Assembly: GCF_003443655.1 (NCBI RefSeq)
Contig: NZ_CP031941.1
Span: 2,785,501-2,849,500, forward strand
Direction: 5' to 3'
DNA from: Nostoc sphaeroides
GTDB taxonomy: Bacteria; Cyanobacteriota; Cyanobacteriia; Cyanobacteriales; Nostocaceae
Length of the DNA: 64,000 nucleotides
Shown here one piece after another: positions 54,333 through 63,586 of this stretch (position 1 is the stretch's first letter; every line of letters starts with the position of its first letter). A program made the position numbers and the translations under genes. The notes under the pieces are model-generated. The model was not told the origin of the DNA. It ran no database searches and saw only the letters and a list, made by a program, of their open reading frames with translations.

Positions 54333-55412
54333 TTAATATGGATTTGAATCAATTCGTCCCCTTTTGACACTCCTGAGGTAGTACCCAGAAGTTGGTCTGT
54401 TTCTCAAGTTAAAGGTGTCGCCACTGCGAACTTTCCAAATTTTGTAATTAGAAAAGGTCAAAGGCGTTCGGGGTTCGCATACTTCCGGTATATGATTACC
54501 AAGTACAAAGTACGCGTCACCCCTACCCATAACTTTCACCAAACCGTTTTTATCCACAAGAACTGATGTACTTTCACTAACCGCTATGCCTAAAACACTG
54601 TCAGATACACCGTCCTTAATTTGACGGGCAATAAAAGCCATAATTCGACCCATTCTTTGCCGCCTGTCGAAGTGCGTATCTACGATGGTTCCCTTCAAAT
54701 TACTCCAATTGAAAAAGTTGTAAGTAAAAGTAATGTCCCGGTAGGGATCTTCGAGTGCATCTCTAGTTTCAATGCCTTTTTTAGAAGAAGCGCAAGCATC
54801 ATAGACACAATCACTTTGGATCATCGCACCCGCACTAGTGCCACCAATACCACCTCCCTTAAGATAAACTGACTTAACAGCAGCCTCAAGCTTGGTATCT
54901 TTCCAGTTGCGGATGTATTGACATTGGTCGCCGCCAGCAAAGAAAATCACATCAGCATTTCTGACTTTTTCATAAATCTCAGCTTTGTTTGCTTCTTCTC
55001 TATTCCGAATCAGAAGAGTTTCCACAAAGTTTACGCCCTTCATGGCATAAATTAGCCGATTGTAATCGTGATTACCATTCGTGCGGAGAACTACAACATT
55101 AACTTTAGTGCCGGAATTGCTACCTCCCCTAACTTGGTTGATCATCCACTGGATAGCATCATCGACATCGGGGCCACCCCCACCTAAGCTAAGGACTGGG
55201 CCTGCTAAGGAGGGTCTAGCATTGTCGAAAGAGGGAGAGGGAGAGGGGGGGGAGGGGCGGACATCAACAGTGTCACCCAGAAAGTAGCGTTTCCAGCTTG
55301 CAATAAAACGGGTTATTAGGAAGGTTCCCATCTTCAACAACTTGATTCCTGTATTTTTCAAGCGCCTTGCTATGCTTGGGAATGCCTTTGTCATACTAAG
55401 CTTCTGGAGCAA
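54333..55412 (-). CDS. Cyanophycinase-like peptidase (family S51)
   Basis: 359 residues. Catalytic nucleophile in G-G-T-S-A-G-A, with F-F-A-G-G-D-Q-C-Q-Y before it and V-D-T-H-F-D-R-R-Q-R-M-G-R behind it, as in cyanophycinases (cleave the cyanophycin Asp-Arg polymer to beta-Asp-Arg). The N-terminal ~65 residues are basic and hydrophobic and end in a Pro/Ser linker encoded by a GAGGGAGAGGG-type repeat. The C-terminal ~35 residues are an added basic tail. Whether it acts on cyanophycin is uncertain; no cphA nearby. Confidence 0.83.
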   Translation of the reverse strand: MLQKLSMTKAFPSIARRLKNTGIKLLKMGTFLITRFIASWKRYFLGDTVDVRPSPPSPSPSFDNARPSLAGPVLSLGGGGPDVDDAIQWMINQVRGGSNSGTKVNVVVLRTNGNHDYNRLIYAMKGVNFVETLLIRNREEANKAEIYEKVRNADVIFFAGGDQCQYIRNWKDTKLEAAVKSVYLKGGGIGGTSAGAMIQSDCVYDACASSKKGIETRDALEDPYRDITFTYNFFNWSNLKGTIVDTHFDRRQRMGRIMAFIARQIKDGVSDSVLGIAVSESTSVLVDKNGLVKVMGRGDAYFVLGNHIPEVCEPRTPLTFSNYKIWKVRSGDTFNLRNRPTSGYYLRSVKRGRIDSNPY

Positions 55413-55732
55413 ACTGCAATTATTGCTAGGCTGTTACGCACTTTAATTGCTTATTTTTCCGGGAAATTCGTCTTTTGTCATTAGTCATTTATCAGTTATC
55501 TTTTATGAATAATCAATGACAAATGACAGTTTTAACGAAAAAATCTGCAACTTAAACGCGTACTAGCTTAACTCTGGCACTAGAGAGGGTAGAATTTCCA
55601 GCGTACAGGGCTTGTACTGTTTGTTAACTCAAAATAACGCCGAGTAATCATTTATTCTTTGCTCTACTCTACGAAAATCCCTACATTACTTGTGTTGTTT
55701 GTAGCGCAATACAGTTCAGTTAAGGGACTTTG
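55413..55732. other. Spacer upstream of the S51 peptidase gene
   Basis: AT-rich DNA with two ATGACAAA/TTGTCAT-type short repeats (55475-55530). No gene or RNA recognised. Confidence 0.4.
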
Positions 55733-55838
55733 CCTCGTTCCCAGCCTCTGGCTGGGAATGCCTACTAAGAGGCTCCGCCTCAAGACTTGCGGCAGAGCCG
55801 CAATGAATAGCATTTCCAGCCAGAGGCTGGAAACGAGG
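55733..55838. repeat. CTCGTTCC palindromic element
   Basis: Left arm CCTCGTTCCCAGCCTCTGGC and right arm GCCAGAGGCTGGAAACGAGG are inverted; the middle holds GAGGCTCCGCCTC. Two further tandem AACGAGGTTTT units follow (to about 55865). A related element with a different core is at 62705-62817. Confidence 0.75.
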
Positions 55839-55994
55839 TTTTAACGAGGTTTTAACGAGGTTTTAAAGAAGTTTCTGGTTAAGTTTACACCTATGAGCAA
55901 TGGTGTGCCCTTACGATCGCTCAAAAAATGATATCCGAAACCCGATTAAATTTGTACTTCTCCAAAAGAACTTTTTGGAGAAGTCGGGGTATGC

Positions 55995-57182
55995 TTACCA
56001 GGAAATTTGCGATCGCTCTTGTACAACTCGCTGATATACTTCTTCAGTTTGCTTGGCTAATTTTGGCCAGCTAAAGCGTCGCTTTAAATCCTCATAAGCG
56101 TTATCCACCAGCCATTGCCGATATCCTGGATTTTTTAAAACCTCTAAAATTCCCCAAGCTAAAGAATCGGGATTGTTTACCCAAGTTACAATGCCTGTTT
56201 TGGTATGTTGCACTACTTCGGGAAAACCACCAGTATCAGAAACTACTACCGGAACACGAGAAGCAAAGCTTTCTAAAGCCACAATCCCGAAAGGTTCGTA
56301 AAGACTAGGAAATACCGCACAATCAGCGACAGTTTGGAATCTATCTAAGTATTGATCGGAGAGAAAACCTGTAAAATAGCAATGATGCCAAATTCCCAAA
56401 TCCCAGGCTTGGCGCTTGAGATGGTCAGTATTGCCGCCACCAACAATTACAAATTTAACGTTACCTCCCATTTGGGAAAGGATCTTAGGTGCAGCATTGA
56501 GCAATACAGGTACACCCTTTTCGTAGGTCATGCGACCAAGGTAATAAACGATTTGCTCATCGTCTGTGGCGAATTGGCGGCGAAAATTCAGAGCATGAAA
56601 ATCTACGTTATGCTGTTTCTTTTCGGCTCGGATACCGTTATAAATGACATCGATTTTGTCCCAAGGACTGTATAGCGCTCGTTCTACTTCTTGGCGCATA
56701 TAGTCGCTACAAACAATAATCCGCCAAGCGTTGTAAGCTAGCAAGGTTTCTTTGCCATTTATATAACCTTGAATATCTGTGTGAATACCGTTATAGCGTC
56801 CGTATTCCGTGGCGTGAATTGTGGCAATTAGTGGTATTTTAAAATTATGCTTGAGAGCGATCGCAGCATCTCCTACCAACCAATCATGGGCATGAATTAA
56901 ATCAAAATGCCCTTCCTCTAAAATCAACTTACCACCGTGATCTCCCATACTCAGGTTGAGATTGACTACCCAGTGGAAAAAGTCGTTACTATGTGCCACT
57001 GGCACCCGATGTATCTTTACTCCCTCAACCACTTCATACATCGATGCATGACCAAACTCTGCTGTAATTAAGTGGACTTCATGCCCTAGCTTTACCAGTT
57101 CCGGGTACAACTCCGCTACATGCCGCGCAATTCCCCCAATAATCCTTGGCGGAAACTCCCAACTCAGTACCAGTATCTTCAT
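55995..57182 (-). CDS. Glycosyltransferase family 4
   Basis: 395 residues, GT-B fold. N-terminal W-E-F-P-P-R-I-I-G-G-I-A-R-H, H-A-H-D-W-L and the C-terminal G-R-M-T-Y-E-K-G-V plus E-P-F-G-I-V-A-L-E (E-x7-E retaining motif). Related to starch/glycogen synthase-type or sucrose-synthesis-type GT4 enzymes; donor and acceptor are not clear from the sequence. In related genomes such a GT4 often accompanies GH57 enzymes; here a GH57 gene lies 6 kb away. Confidence 0.88.
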   Translation of the reverse strand: MKILVLSWEFPPRIIGGIARHVAELYPELVKLGHEVHLITAEFGHASMYEVVEGVKIHRVPVAHSNDFFHWVVNLNLSMGDHGGKLILEEGHFDLIHAHDWLVGDAAIALKHNFKIPLIATIHATEYGRYNGIHTDIQGYINGKETLLAYNAWRIIVCSDYMRQEVERALYSPWDKIDVIYNGIRAEKKQHNVDFHALNFRRQFATDDEQIVYYLGRMTYEKGVPVLLNAAPKILSQMGGNVKFVIVGGGNTDHLKRQAWDLGIWHHCYFTGFLSDQYLDRFQTVADCAVFPSLYEPFGIVALESFASRVPVVVSDTGGFPEVVQHTKTGIVTWVNNPDSLAWGILEVLKNPGYRQWLVDNAYEDLKRRFSWPKLAKQTEEVYQRVVQERSQISW

Positions 57183-57365
57183 CTGCTAGATTCCCCGACA
57201 CTTTACAAATATCTAAAAAATTACATTTACCTAAAAATACAAGGGTGGCAAATGCGGTGAGTATGTTTACTAAAATTTTGAGATTTTTTAACAGTTATTT
57301 TGTTAAAGCTTATCAAAGGTTATCAACTGCGGGCTAGGGATCACAAACAAGGTGTAATTCGTAAT
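57183..57365. other. Upstream region of the GT4 gene
   Basis: AT-rich, without supported gene; leads into a repeat cluster. Confidence 0.35.
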
Positions 57366-57505
57366 TAGGGAACTCCAAAAAATAAATTATTCCACATTAA
57401 AGTCGTTGACTGTTGACTGTTGACTGTTGACTGAAAACTCGTGAACCGTCAACGGTCAACGGTGAACAATAGCAATGGAATATTTTTTTACTTGGAAGTC
57501 CCTTA
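57366..57505. mobile_element. MITE-like GGACTTCC element with internal heptamers (inverted copy)
   Basis: Reads TAGGGAACTCCAAAAAATA, a GACTGTT heptamer run, CTCGTGAACCGTCAACGGTC and finally TACTTGGAAGTCCCTTA: the reverse-complement order of 16294-16455. No target duplication was recognised. Confidence 0.65.
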
Positions 57506-57675
57506 GAACAATTTAGCATCCCCTTTGCAACTGAGGCTTTAAGAAGGGGTAACGACGACGATCATAAACAGACCATGCTGTAGGGGCACAGCAATGCTGT
57601 GCCCTTACGAAAGATATGGTTTTTAACCTTTATTCATATTTGGTATTTATTGTCAATGCGTAAGTCCTAAAGATT

Positions 57676-57807
57676 AGCCCTTTCAAGGTGGCCAACGAAG
57701 ATACGTTGTTTCAGTGCTACCATCTTGAATCCTCTGCTCAGATTTTGGGCTTTTTGAAGGTTGAAATAACCAATTCTCGTTCTAAATCTCACCACCTTGA
57801 AAGGGCT
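57676..57807. mobile_element. MITE with perfect 16-bp ends and a 13-bp target-site duplication
   Basis: Perfect inverted ends AGCCCTTTCAAGGTGG / CCACCTTGAAAGGGCT. Identical AGTCCTAAAGATT stands at 57663-57675 and 57808-57820. The element is 132 bp, non-coding, and is inserted into an end of the AGGACTTACGCA repeat family (GCGTAAGTCCT). Confidence 0.92.
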
Positions 57808-57841
57808 AGTCCTAAAGATTTTGCATAATACCAAAATCCTT

Positions 57842-57870
57842 GTAGAGACGTAGCACTGCTACGTCTCTAC
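57842..57870. repeat. GTAGAGACG hairpin
   Basis: GTAGAGACGTAGCA / TGCTACGTCTCTAC, the same dispersed hairpin as 42091-42119. It sits behind the lepA stop and may terminate it. Confidence 0.65.
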
Positions 57871-57939
57871 ATCCAGATTCATACTTTAATTCAGCAACGC
57901 CATTTATTCGGTCTTTGAGATGTCGCCGCAAGCATTAAA

Positions 57940-59751
57940 TCAGTTTTGATCTAAGCGCAGTACTGCCATAAAGGCTTCTTGCGGTACATCCACAGTACCC
58001 ACAGATTTCATCCGCTTTTTACCTTTTGCTTGCTTCTGTAATAGTTTCTTCTTCCGACTGATGTCACCACCGTAGCACTTAGCTAACACATCTTTTCGCA
58101 AAGCGGGGATGTGTTCGCTGGCGATAACTTTACTGCCAATAGATGCCTGAATTGGCACTTTAAATTGATGGCGGGGAATTAGTTCCTTGAGTTTTTCTGC
58201 CATTGCCCGCCCGACGTTGTAAGCTTTATCCCGATGCACAATCATCGCCAAGGAATCCACGGGATCGCCGTTGATCATAATATCCAGCTTCACCAAAGGA
58301 TTTTCACGGTAGCCGATAATGTGATATTCCATACTAGCGTAACCGCGCGATCGCGACTTCATTTGATCAAAAAAGTCAGTCACAACTTCCGCCAACGGTA
58401 GCTCATACGTAAGTGTGGTTCGTCCTTGGGTGAGATATTTCATATCTTTGAAGATGCCACGGCGGTTTTGTGACAACTCCATCAAGCTGCCAACATAAGT
58501 TTCCGGGGTAATCATCTCTACTTGGACGTAGGGTTCTTCAATTCTTTCGCGATCGTTGGGAGAAGGTAAGCGGCTAGGATTATCGATGTATAGTTCCTCA
58601 CCTTTGAGGGTAATCACCTTATAAACCACCGAGGGGGCTGTAATGATTAAATCTAGGTTATACTCCCGCTCTAGACGTTCCTGAACAATTTCCATGTGCA
58701 GCAAGCCCAAGAATCCGCAACGGAAGCCAAACCCCATCGCGCTGGAAGTTTCTGGTTCGTAATGCAGTGCTGCGTCGTTGAGTTCGAGCTTTTCTAAGGC
58801 TTCCCGTAAATCTTCAAATTGATCAGCATCAATGGGGAACATCCCGCAAAAAACCATTGGGTTCGCTTCTGCGTAACCTGGTAAAGGTGACTCAGCTTTC
58901 GCCTTACTGAGGGTAATTGTGTCTCCTACCCGTGCATCAGCTACAGCTTTAATTGCCGCTCCTAAATAGCCTACTTCACCAGCGTGGAGTTCATCAACTT
59001 GCTTTTGAGTGGGAGAAAGAACGCCTAACTCATCAATTTCAAATTCTTTACCCGATGCCATTAAATGGATGCGATCGCCTTTTTTCACAGTGCCATCCAT
59101 CACCCGGAAATATACAATTACTCCTCGGTAACTGTCGTAATAGCTATCAAAAATTAATGCTCGTAAGCGTTCATTTATGGTATTTGGCGGTGGTGGTATC
59201 CGCTCCACAACTGCTTCTAAAATCTCATTAATACCAATTCCTTCTTTAGCAGAAGCCAGAATCGCACCACTGCAATCTAAACCGATAATTTCTTCAATTT
59301 CGCCAATTACCCTTTCTGGTTCAGATCCAGGCAAATCGATTTTATTCAAAACCGGAATAATTTCCAGGTTATTCTCTAACGCTAAATATACATTCGCCAA
59401 AGTTTGCGCCTCCACACCTTGAGACGCATCTACTACCAATAGCGCTCCTTCACAAGCAACAAGAGAGCGAGAAACTTCATACGAGAAATCCACATGTCCT
59501 GGAGTATCAATTAAGTTCAGCACATACTGCTGACCATCCTTAGCCGTGTAATTCATTCGGGCAGCTTGCAGCTTAATTGTAATGCCGCGCTCCCGTTCCA
59601 GATCCATGTTGTCGAGAAACTGTTCCTTCATCTGTCGGTCTTCAACAGTGCCAGTAGCTTGTAGCAAGCGATCGGCGAGGGTTGATTTCCCGTGGTCGAT
59701 GTGAGCAATAATACAAAAATTGCGAATGCGAACTGCGGGAACGTCAGTCAT
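57940..59751 (-). CDS. lepA: Elongation factor 4 (LepA)
   Basis: 603 residues, standard length. Ribosomal translocation-related GTPase with [10 protein letters not shown] (G1), D-T-P-G-H-V-D-F (G3), N-K-I-D-L (G4), then EF-G-like domains and the LepA-specific C-terminal domain (S-R-G-Y-A-S and [14 protein letters not shown]). Monocistronic. Confidence 0.97.
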   Translation of the reverse strand: MTDVPAVRIRNFCIIAHIDHGKSTLADRLLQATGTVEDRQMKEQFLDNMDLERERGITIKLQAARMNYTAKDGQQYVLNLIDTPGHVDFSYEVSRSLVACEGALLVVDASQGVEAQTLANVYLALENNLEIIPVLNKIDLPGSEPERVIGEIEEIIGLDCSGAILASAKEGIGINEILEAVVERIPPPPNTINERLRALIFDSYYDSYRGVIVYFRVMDGTVKKGDRIHLMASGKEFEIDELGVLSPTQKQVDELHAGEVGYLGAAIKAVADARVGDTITLSKAKAESPLPGYAEANPMVFCGMFPIDADQFEDLREALEKLELNDAALHYEPETSSAMGFGFRCGFLGLLHMEIVQERLEREYNLDLIITAPSVVYKVITLKGEELYIDNPSRLPSPNDRERIEEPYVQVEMITPETYVGSLMELSQNRRGIFKDMKYLTQGRTTLTYELPLAEVVTDFFDQMKSRSRGYASMEYHIIGYRENPLVKLDIMINGDPVDSLAMIVHRDKAYNVGRAMAEKLKELIPRHQFKVPIQASIGSKVIASEHIPALRKDVLAKCYGGDISRKKKLLQKQAKGKKRMKSVGTVDVPQEAFMAVLRLDQN

Positions 59752-59842
59752 ATACTATCTTTGCCTTAGCAGCAACCAAAGTTAAAAGAGCAATTTACTT
59801 AATGTATTTTAATGCTTTCTTAGCCAAGACGCTGCTTTTAAT

Positions 59843-59957
59843 GGGGACTAGGGACTGGGGACTGGGGACTGGGGACTGGGGACTGGGGACTAGGGACTGG
59901 GGACTGGGGACTAGGGACTAGGGACTAGGGACTGGGGACTAGGGACTAGGGACTAGG
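59843..59957. repeat. GGGACTG/GGGACTA heptamer array
   Basis: About 16 units of GGGACTG and GGGACTA mixed, upstream of lepA. Confidence 0.92.
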
Positions 59958-60382
59958 GAAGAGTTTTCCTAACCTAATCTCTAATACCCAGTCCCCAATC
60001 CCCCTCTTTACCCCGTCTTTAACTTTTGATCTCAATAGGTGGACTTTTAAGAATATTATGAAAGTCTATTTGTCGTTGCTAGTATTCAACAGCTAGGAGC
60101 GTACAATAAATGTAAATAAGTACATGTAGGGATCATGTAGGGATCATGGATAATTACCACCCGTAATTCCCCGTAATCACTGATTTATCGGCAAAACTTC
60201 TAAAGCCATTGTCTAGTAAGTTATATGAAAAATGCGATTTAAAACTTAAAGCTGTTACTTTGGTGCTATTTCAGGGAACTATGTAAATGTCCCGTTGAAG
60301 ATTTTCAGTGAATTAGCCCAAATTATGCATATAACTACTTTACAAAGCTTTAGACAAAATCAATTCAGAGTATATCAAATCT
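59958..60382. other. Intergenic region
   Basis: Contains a short CATGTAGGGAT direct duplication near 60123-60148 and AT-rich sequence. No gene or RNA recognised. Confidence 0.4.
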
Positions 60383-60619
60383 ATGAATATGCAAGAGAAA
60401 ACTACCGAAGCGGAAAACACACCAACCGATAAGGTAGAAATTGCTGTCCGCCTGGACTCCGAGCTACTAGAGCAAATTCAGCATCTCACTAATGACCCAA
60501 GTAAAGTGATTGAGGTGGCAATTCGCCAGTGGTTGCGGGGTGAAATCCTTAGAGATGACGAACTGACGCGCACCCCTGTGCGTACTCCCGTTCCTCCTCG
60601 GGGTGAATGGAATGATTGA
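60383..60619 (+). CDS. Small ribbon-helix-helix-like protein
   Basis: 78 residues. Residues about 18-52 (V-E-I-A-V-R-L-D-S-E-L-L-E-Q-I followed by two short helices) look like a CopG/Arc-type ribbon-helix-helix DNA-binding unit. The C-terminal tail is Pro/Arg-rich (T-P-V-R-T-P-V-P-P-R). No toxin partner gene is adjacent, so it is probably an orphan regulator. The next gene is a histidine kinase on the same strand. Confidence 0.65.
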   Translation: MNMQEKTTEAENTPTDKVEIAVRLDSELLEQIQHLTNDPSKVIEVAIRQWLRGEILRDDELTRTPVRTPVPPRGEWND

Positions 60620-60789
60620 CGCTATTAATCAGCTGTCAATGGAAGTCAAAAAGTAAAGTTTGCCAATTTGGATTTCAGATCACCAAGAAATACTCAATAA
60701 AAAACGAAAAAGCTGTAAGAATTTATGCAAAAATTTGAGCAGCTTTAGTAAAATTACGGTCGGATACCCTTTGTCATCCAACTCAATTA

Positions 60790-62553
60790 ATGACTATTAC
60801 TGCCAATTCCCAATTGTCAAATGTATTTCCCCAAAAGCTGGAATCTATTACCAGCAAGATTGATGGCTCATTACCAACTCTAGGATCTGAGTTGGTGTAT
60901 ACACAAGATCGGGCAGGGCGCTATCTGACCTTTTATTGGCAGCACAGCGAACTGCTGGGGTTAAATAGCGAGAAAATAGTTGAGGAGCTAAACCAGACTC
61001 AAACCTTTGCCCCAGTGGATAAGGTTAGTTACTTGGAACGATCGCACCGAATTTTAACAAGCTTGGTGCCAGAAAGGTTTCAGTGTTGGTTTAGCTACCA
61101 GCAGGAATTATTTGAGTTGGACTTGGTGATTAGTCCAATTATGCCGAGTTTGGGAACAACTGCCACTACAGTTTTAGTGATGGGACGGTTGGTGCAAGCG
61201 ACACTCAACAAAAAACAAGTGCCTGTGGCATCAAAAATGCCCACACAAATAGAGTTGGCAATAAGATCGCAGCAACACCAAAAACGAGTCAATCGGATTA
61301 CCAAAAATATCCGGCGGACGTTGGATTTAGATATTATTTGGCAGCAAACAGTTGATAGTTTGGGGAAAGCACTGCGGCTAGAACGCTGTATTATTTGTCC
61401 TTATCAGCCCTCTAGCTCAAAAGTGGAGGTGAAGGCTGAGTATCACCAGGCAGCACTCAAATCAATGCTTGGCTTAGAAATAGATATAGCTTCAGAGGCT
61501 GCCTTTGCTCAAGCTTTGGCAACCCTAGAACCAGTTGTAATGGAAGTGTCTGGATACGCACAGTCTGGGCGGCAGAAAACTTTGGTGATTGCAACTTGCT
61601 ATCAAGACCAGGCTAATGGATTGGTTGCCTTGAGTTGGCAGGATGAATGCTACACATTATCAGAATCAGAATTAGAACTGGCAAAAGAAGCAGCAGATCA
61701 ATTGGGAACTGCGATCGCTCATGCTACTTTATATGAAGAATTAGAAGTAGCGCGTCAAAAAGCCGAAGAAGCTTCCCGTCTCAAAAGCGAGTTTCTGGCT
61801 AATGTATCCCATGAAATTCGGACTCCCCTCAACGGCATGATTGGCTTCTTGAAGCTGATTTTGGAAGGGATGGCAGATGATCCAGAAGAACAAAACCAGT
61901 TTTTGTCAGAAGCTCACCAATTATCGATACATCTGCTAAATATTATCAACGACATTTTGGACATCGCTAAAATCGAAGCTGGCAAAATGGAGCTAGCTTA
62001 CGCTCCAGTCAAGCTAGATGAGCTATTCCATGATGTCGAAAATTTCATGCGTCCCCAAGCAGAAATGAGAAATCTCAGCTTCCAGATGCAAATGCCTCCT
62101 ACCTCCGATGAAATCATTGTCCAAAGCAACTATCAACGGTTGCTACAAGTTATGCTCAATTTGGTAGGTAATGCCATCAAATTTACCCATGAGGGTGGTG
62201 TCACCGTCAGCGCCGATTTAGTAATCAAAAAGGCGAACTTTCAAGATCAGCAGTTTCCTGGCATGGTGAAAGTACGTGTAGCTGACACTGGTATTGGTGT
62301 TTCTTTAGACAAACAAGATAAACTGTTTCAATTATTCTCTCAGGTGGATGGTTCCCGCACTCGCCACTACGGCGGCACAGGTTTAGGATTGGCAATATCC
62401 CAAAAGCTAGTGGAGGCAATGGGCGGGGAGGTACATTTTTATAGTCTAGGTGAAGGACTTGGTTCAACAGTCACATTCACCGTACCACTATATCAACAAC
62501 CAGTCATGGTTTCATCTAATGATGGCGACTCAACAAATAGTGCTGAATGTTAG
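60790..62553 (+). CDS. GAF-domain sensor histidine kinase
   Basis: 587 residues. A PAS-like region (about 30-130), a GAF domain (about 165-310), a short coiled coil, then the HisKA domain with phospho-acceptor His341 (N-V-S-H-E-I-R-T-P-L-N) and the HATPase domain (G-N-A-I-K-F-T, D-T-G-I-G-V, G-G-T-G-L-G-L-A-I-S). No membrane helix and no receiver domain, so a separate response regulator must exist. The signal is unknown; Cys residues in the GAF domain (R-C-I-I-C-P) are not in the usual phytochrome bilin context. Confidence 0.9.
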   Translation: MTITANSQLSNVFPQKLESITSKIDGSLPTLGSELVYTQDRAGRYLTFYWQHSELLGLNSEKIVEELNQTQTFAPVDKVSYLERSHRILTSLVPERFQCWFSYQQELFELDLVISPIMPSLGTTATTVLVMGRLVQATLNKKQVPVASKMPTQIELAIRSQQHQKRVNRITKNIRRTLDLDIIWQQTVDSLGKALRLERCIICPYQPSSSKVEVKAEYHQAALKSMLGLEIDIASEAAFAQALATLEPVVMEVSGYAQSGRQKTLVIATCYQDQANGLVALSWQDECYTLSESELELAKEAADQLGTAIAHATLYEELEVARQKAEEASRLKSEFLANVSHEIRTPLNGMIGFLKLILEGMADDPEEQNQFLSEAHQLSIHLLNIINDILDIAKIEAGKMELAYAPVKLDELFHDVENFMRPQAEMRNLSFQMQMPPTSDEIIVQSNYQRLLQVMLNLVGNAIKFTHEGGVTVSADLVIKKANFQDQQFPGMVKVRVADTGIGVSLDKQDKLFQLFSQVDGSRTRHYGGTGLGLAISQKLVEAMGGEVHFYSLGEGLGSTVTFTVPLYQQPVMVSSNDGDSTNSAEC

Positions 62554-62587
62554 TCATTGGTCATTGGTCATTGGTCATTAGTCATTT
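62550..62587. repeat. TCATTGG heptamer repeat
   Basis: About five TCATTGG/TCATTAG units just after the histidine kinase stop. Confidence 0.8.
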
Positions 62588-62634
62588 GGAAGATTACCAG
62601 TACTGGGTTTTGAGTTTTAAAGTTTAAAGCTTTT

Positions 62635-62859
62635 AGGACTTACGCACTTTACAAACTTAGCATCTTATGATTATCAAGCTTATTAACATAAAAGTCTTGC
62701 CCTACCTCGTTCCTGGGCTGCTGCCTGGGAATGTGACACTTGAAGGCTCTGCCTCCTGTCAAACAAAGGAGGCAGAGCCTCCCGAATAGCATTACAAGGC
62801 AGCAGCCCAGGAACGAGAAATGATGCACACTTTATTATGTCTGTCAATGCGTAAGTCCT
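62635..62859. mobile_element. MITE-like element with AGGACTTACGCA ends and a 7-bp flank duplication
   Basis: Ends AGGACTTACGCA / TGCGTAAGTCCT. AGCTTTT stands at 62628-62634 and 62860-62866. Inside sits a CTCGTTCC hairpin element (62705-62817), so two repeat families are nested. Similar ends occur at 26036, 4636 and 57658. Confidence 0.7.
62705..62817. repeat. CTCGTTCC palindromic element, second copy
   Basis: CTCGTTCCTGGGCTGCTGCC and GGCAGCAGCCCAGGAACGAG are inverted; the middle holds GGCTCTGCCTCC / GGAGGCAGAGCC. Same outer ends as 55733-55838 but a different body. Confidence 0.75.
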
Positions 62860-62867
62860 AGCTTTTT

Positions 62868-63277
62868 AGTAATTTAATAAGCATATTGGGCATGGGGTCT
62901 TGGGAAAAAACTTCCTTGTCTTCACCTCCTAGCGTTCTCTTCAGGACTTAAACCGCTAAAGTAGAGTAGGAGGGCTTGTACAAGAAATTGTTCAGCTAAT
63001 CTAATATGAAGTTGCTAAAACCAGCAGGGGTTTAGTCAAAAGTCATTAAAAACTGACACCTGACAATCTAGCGGCAATTAGATTTAGGAGCGATTTAACA
63101 AAGCTGGAAAACAAAATTTTGGATAATGGTTAATGACTAACCACGCATAGAGCATAGAGATCATTATTATTCAATGCCCCATGTCCAATGCCCCATGACG
63201 GCAGTTGCTCCACTTGGGGACACCCCAAGACCGCACTACCTCCCCAATCCCCATCATTAACTTAGCAGGTCTAAACT
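62868..63277. other. Upstream region of the NFU gene
   Basis: No gene recognised; contains CAATGCCCCATGTCC-type repeats near 63172-63200. Confidence 0.4.
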
Positions 63278-63508
63278 ATGGAACTCACAATTGACAACGT
63301 TGAAACAGTTTTAGATGAAATGCGCCCTTATCTGATGTCTGATGGCGGCAATGTGGAACTCGTAGAACTCGATGGGCCTATTGTAAAACTGCGCCTGCAA
63401 GGTGCCTGTGGTTCTTGCCCCAGTTCTGCAATGACTCTGAGAATGGGTATTGAGCGCCGCTTAAAGGAAATGATTCCCGAAATTGCAGAAATTGAACAAG
63501 TGGTGTAA
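63278..63508 (+). CDS. nfu: NFU-type iron-sulfur scaffold protein
   Basis: 76 residues, a single NifU C-terminal domain with the C-x-x-C cluster site ([12 protein letters not shown]). Such proteins carry a [4Fe-4S] cluster at a dimer interface and deliver it to apoproteins; in cyanobacteria they serve photosystem I and others. Size matches the cyanobacterial NfuA form. Monocistronic. Confidence 0.95.
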   Translation: MELTIDNVETVLDEMRPYLMSDGGNVELVELDGPIVKLRLQGACGSCPSSAMTLRMGIERRLKEMIPEIAEIEQVV

Positions 63509-63509
63509 A

Positions 63510-63580
63510 AGTTAGGAGTTAGGAGTTAGGAGTTATGAGTTTTGATTCAACTCCTAACTCCTTATTCTTAACTCCTAACT
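63510..63580. repeat. AGTTAGG / CTCCTAA heptamers in inverted orientation
   Basis: GTTAGGAGTTAGGAG, then an inverted part with CTCCTAACTCCT, forming a hairpin between nfu and the GH57 gene. Confidence 0.8.
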
Positions 63581-63586
63581 ATTCCT

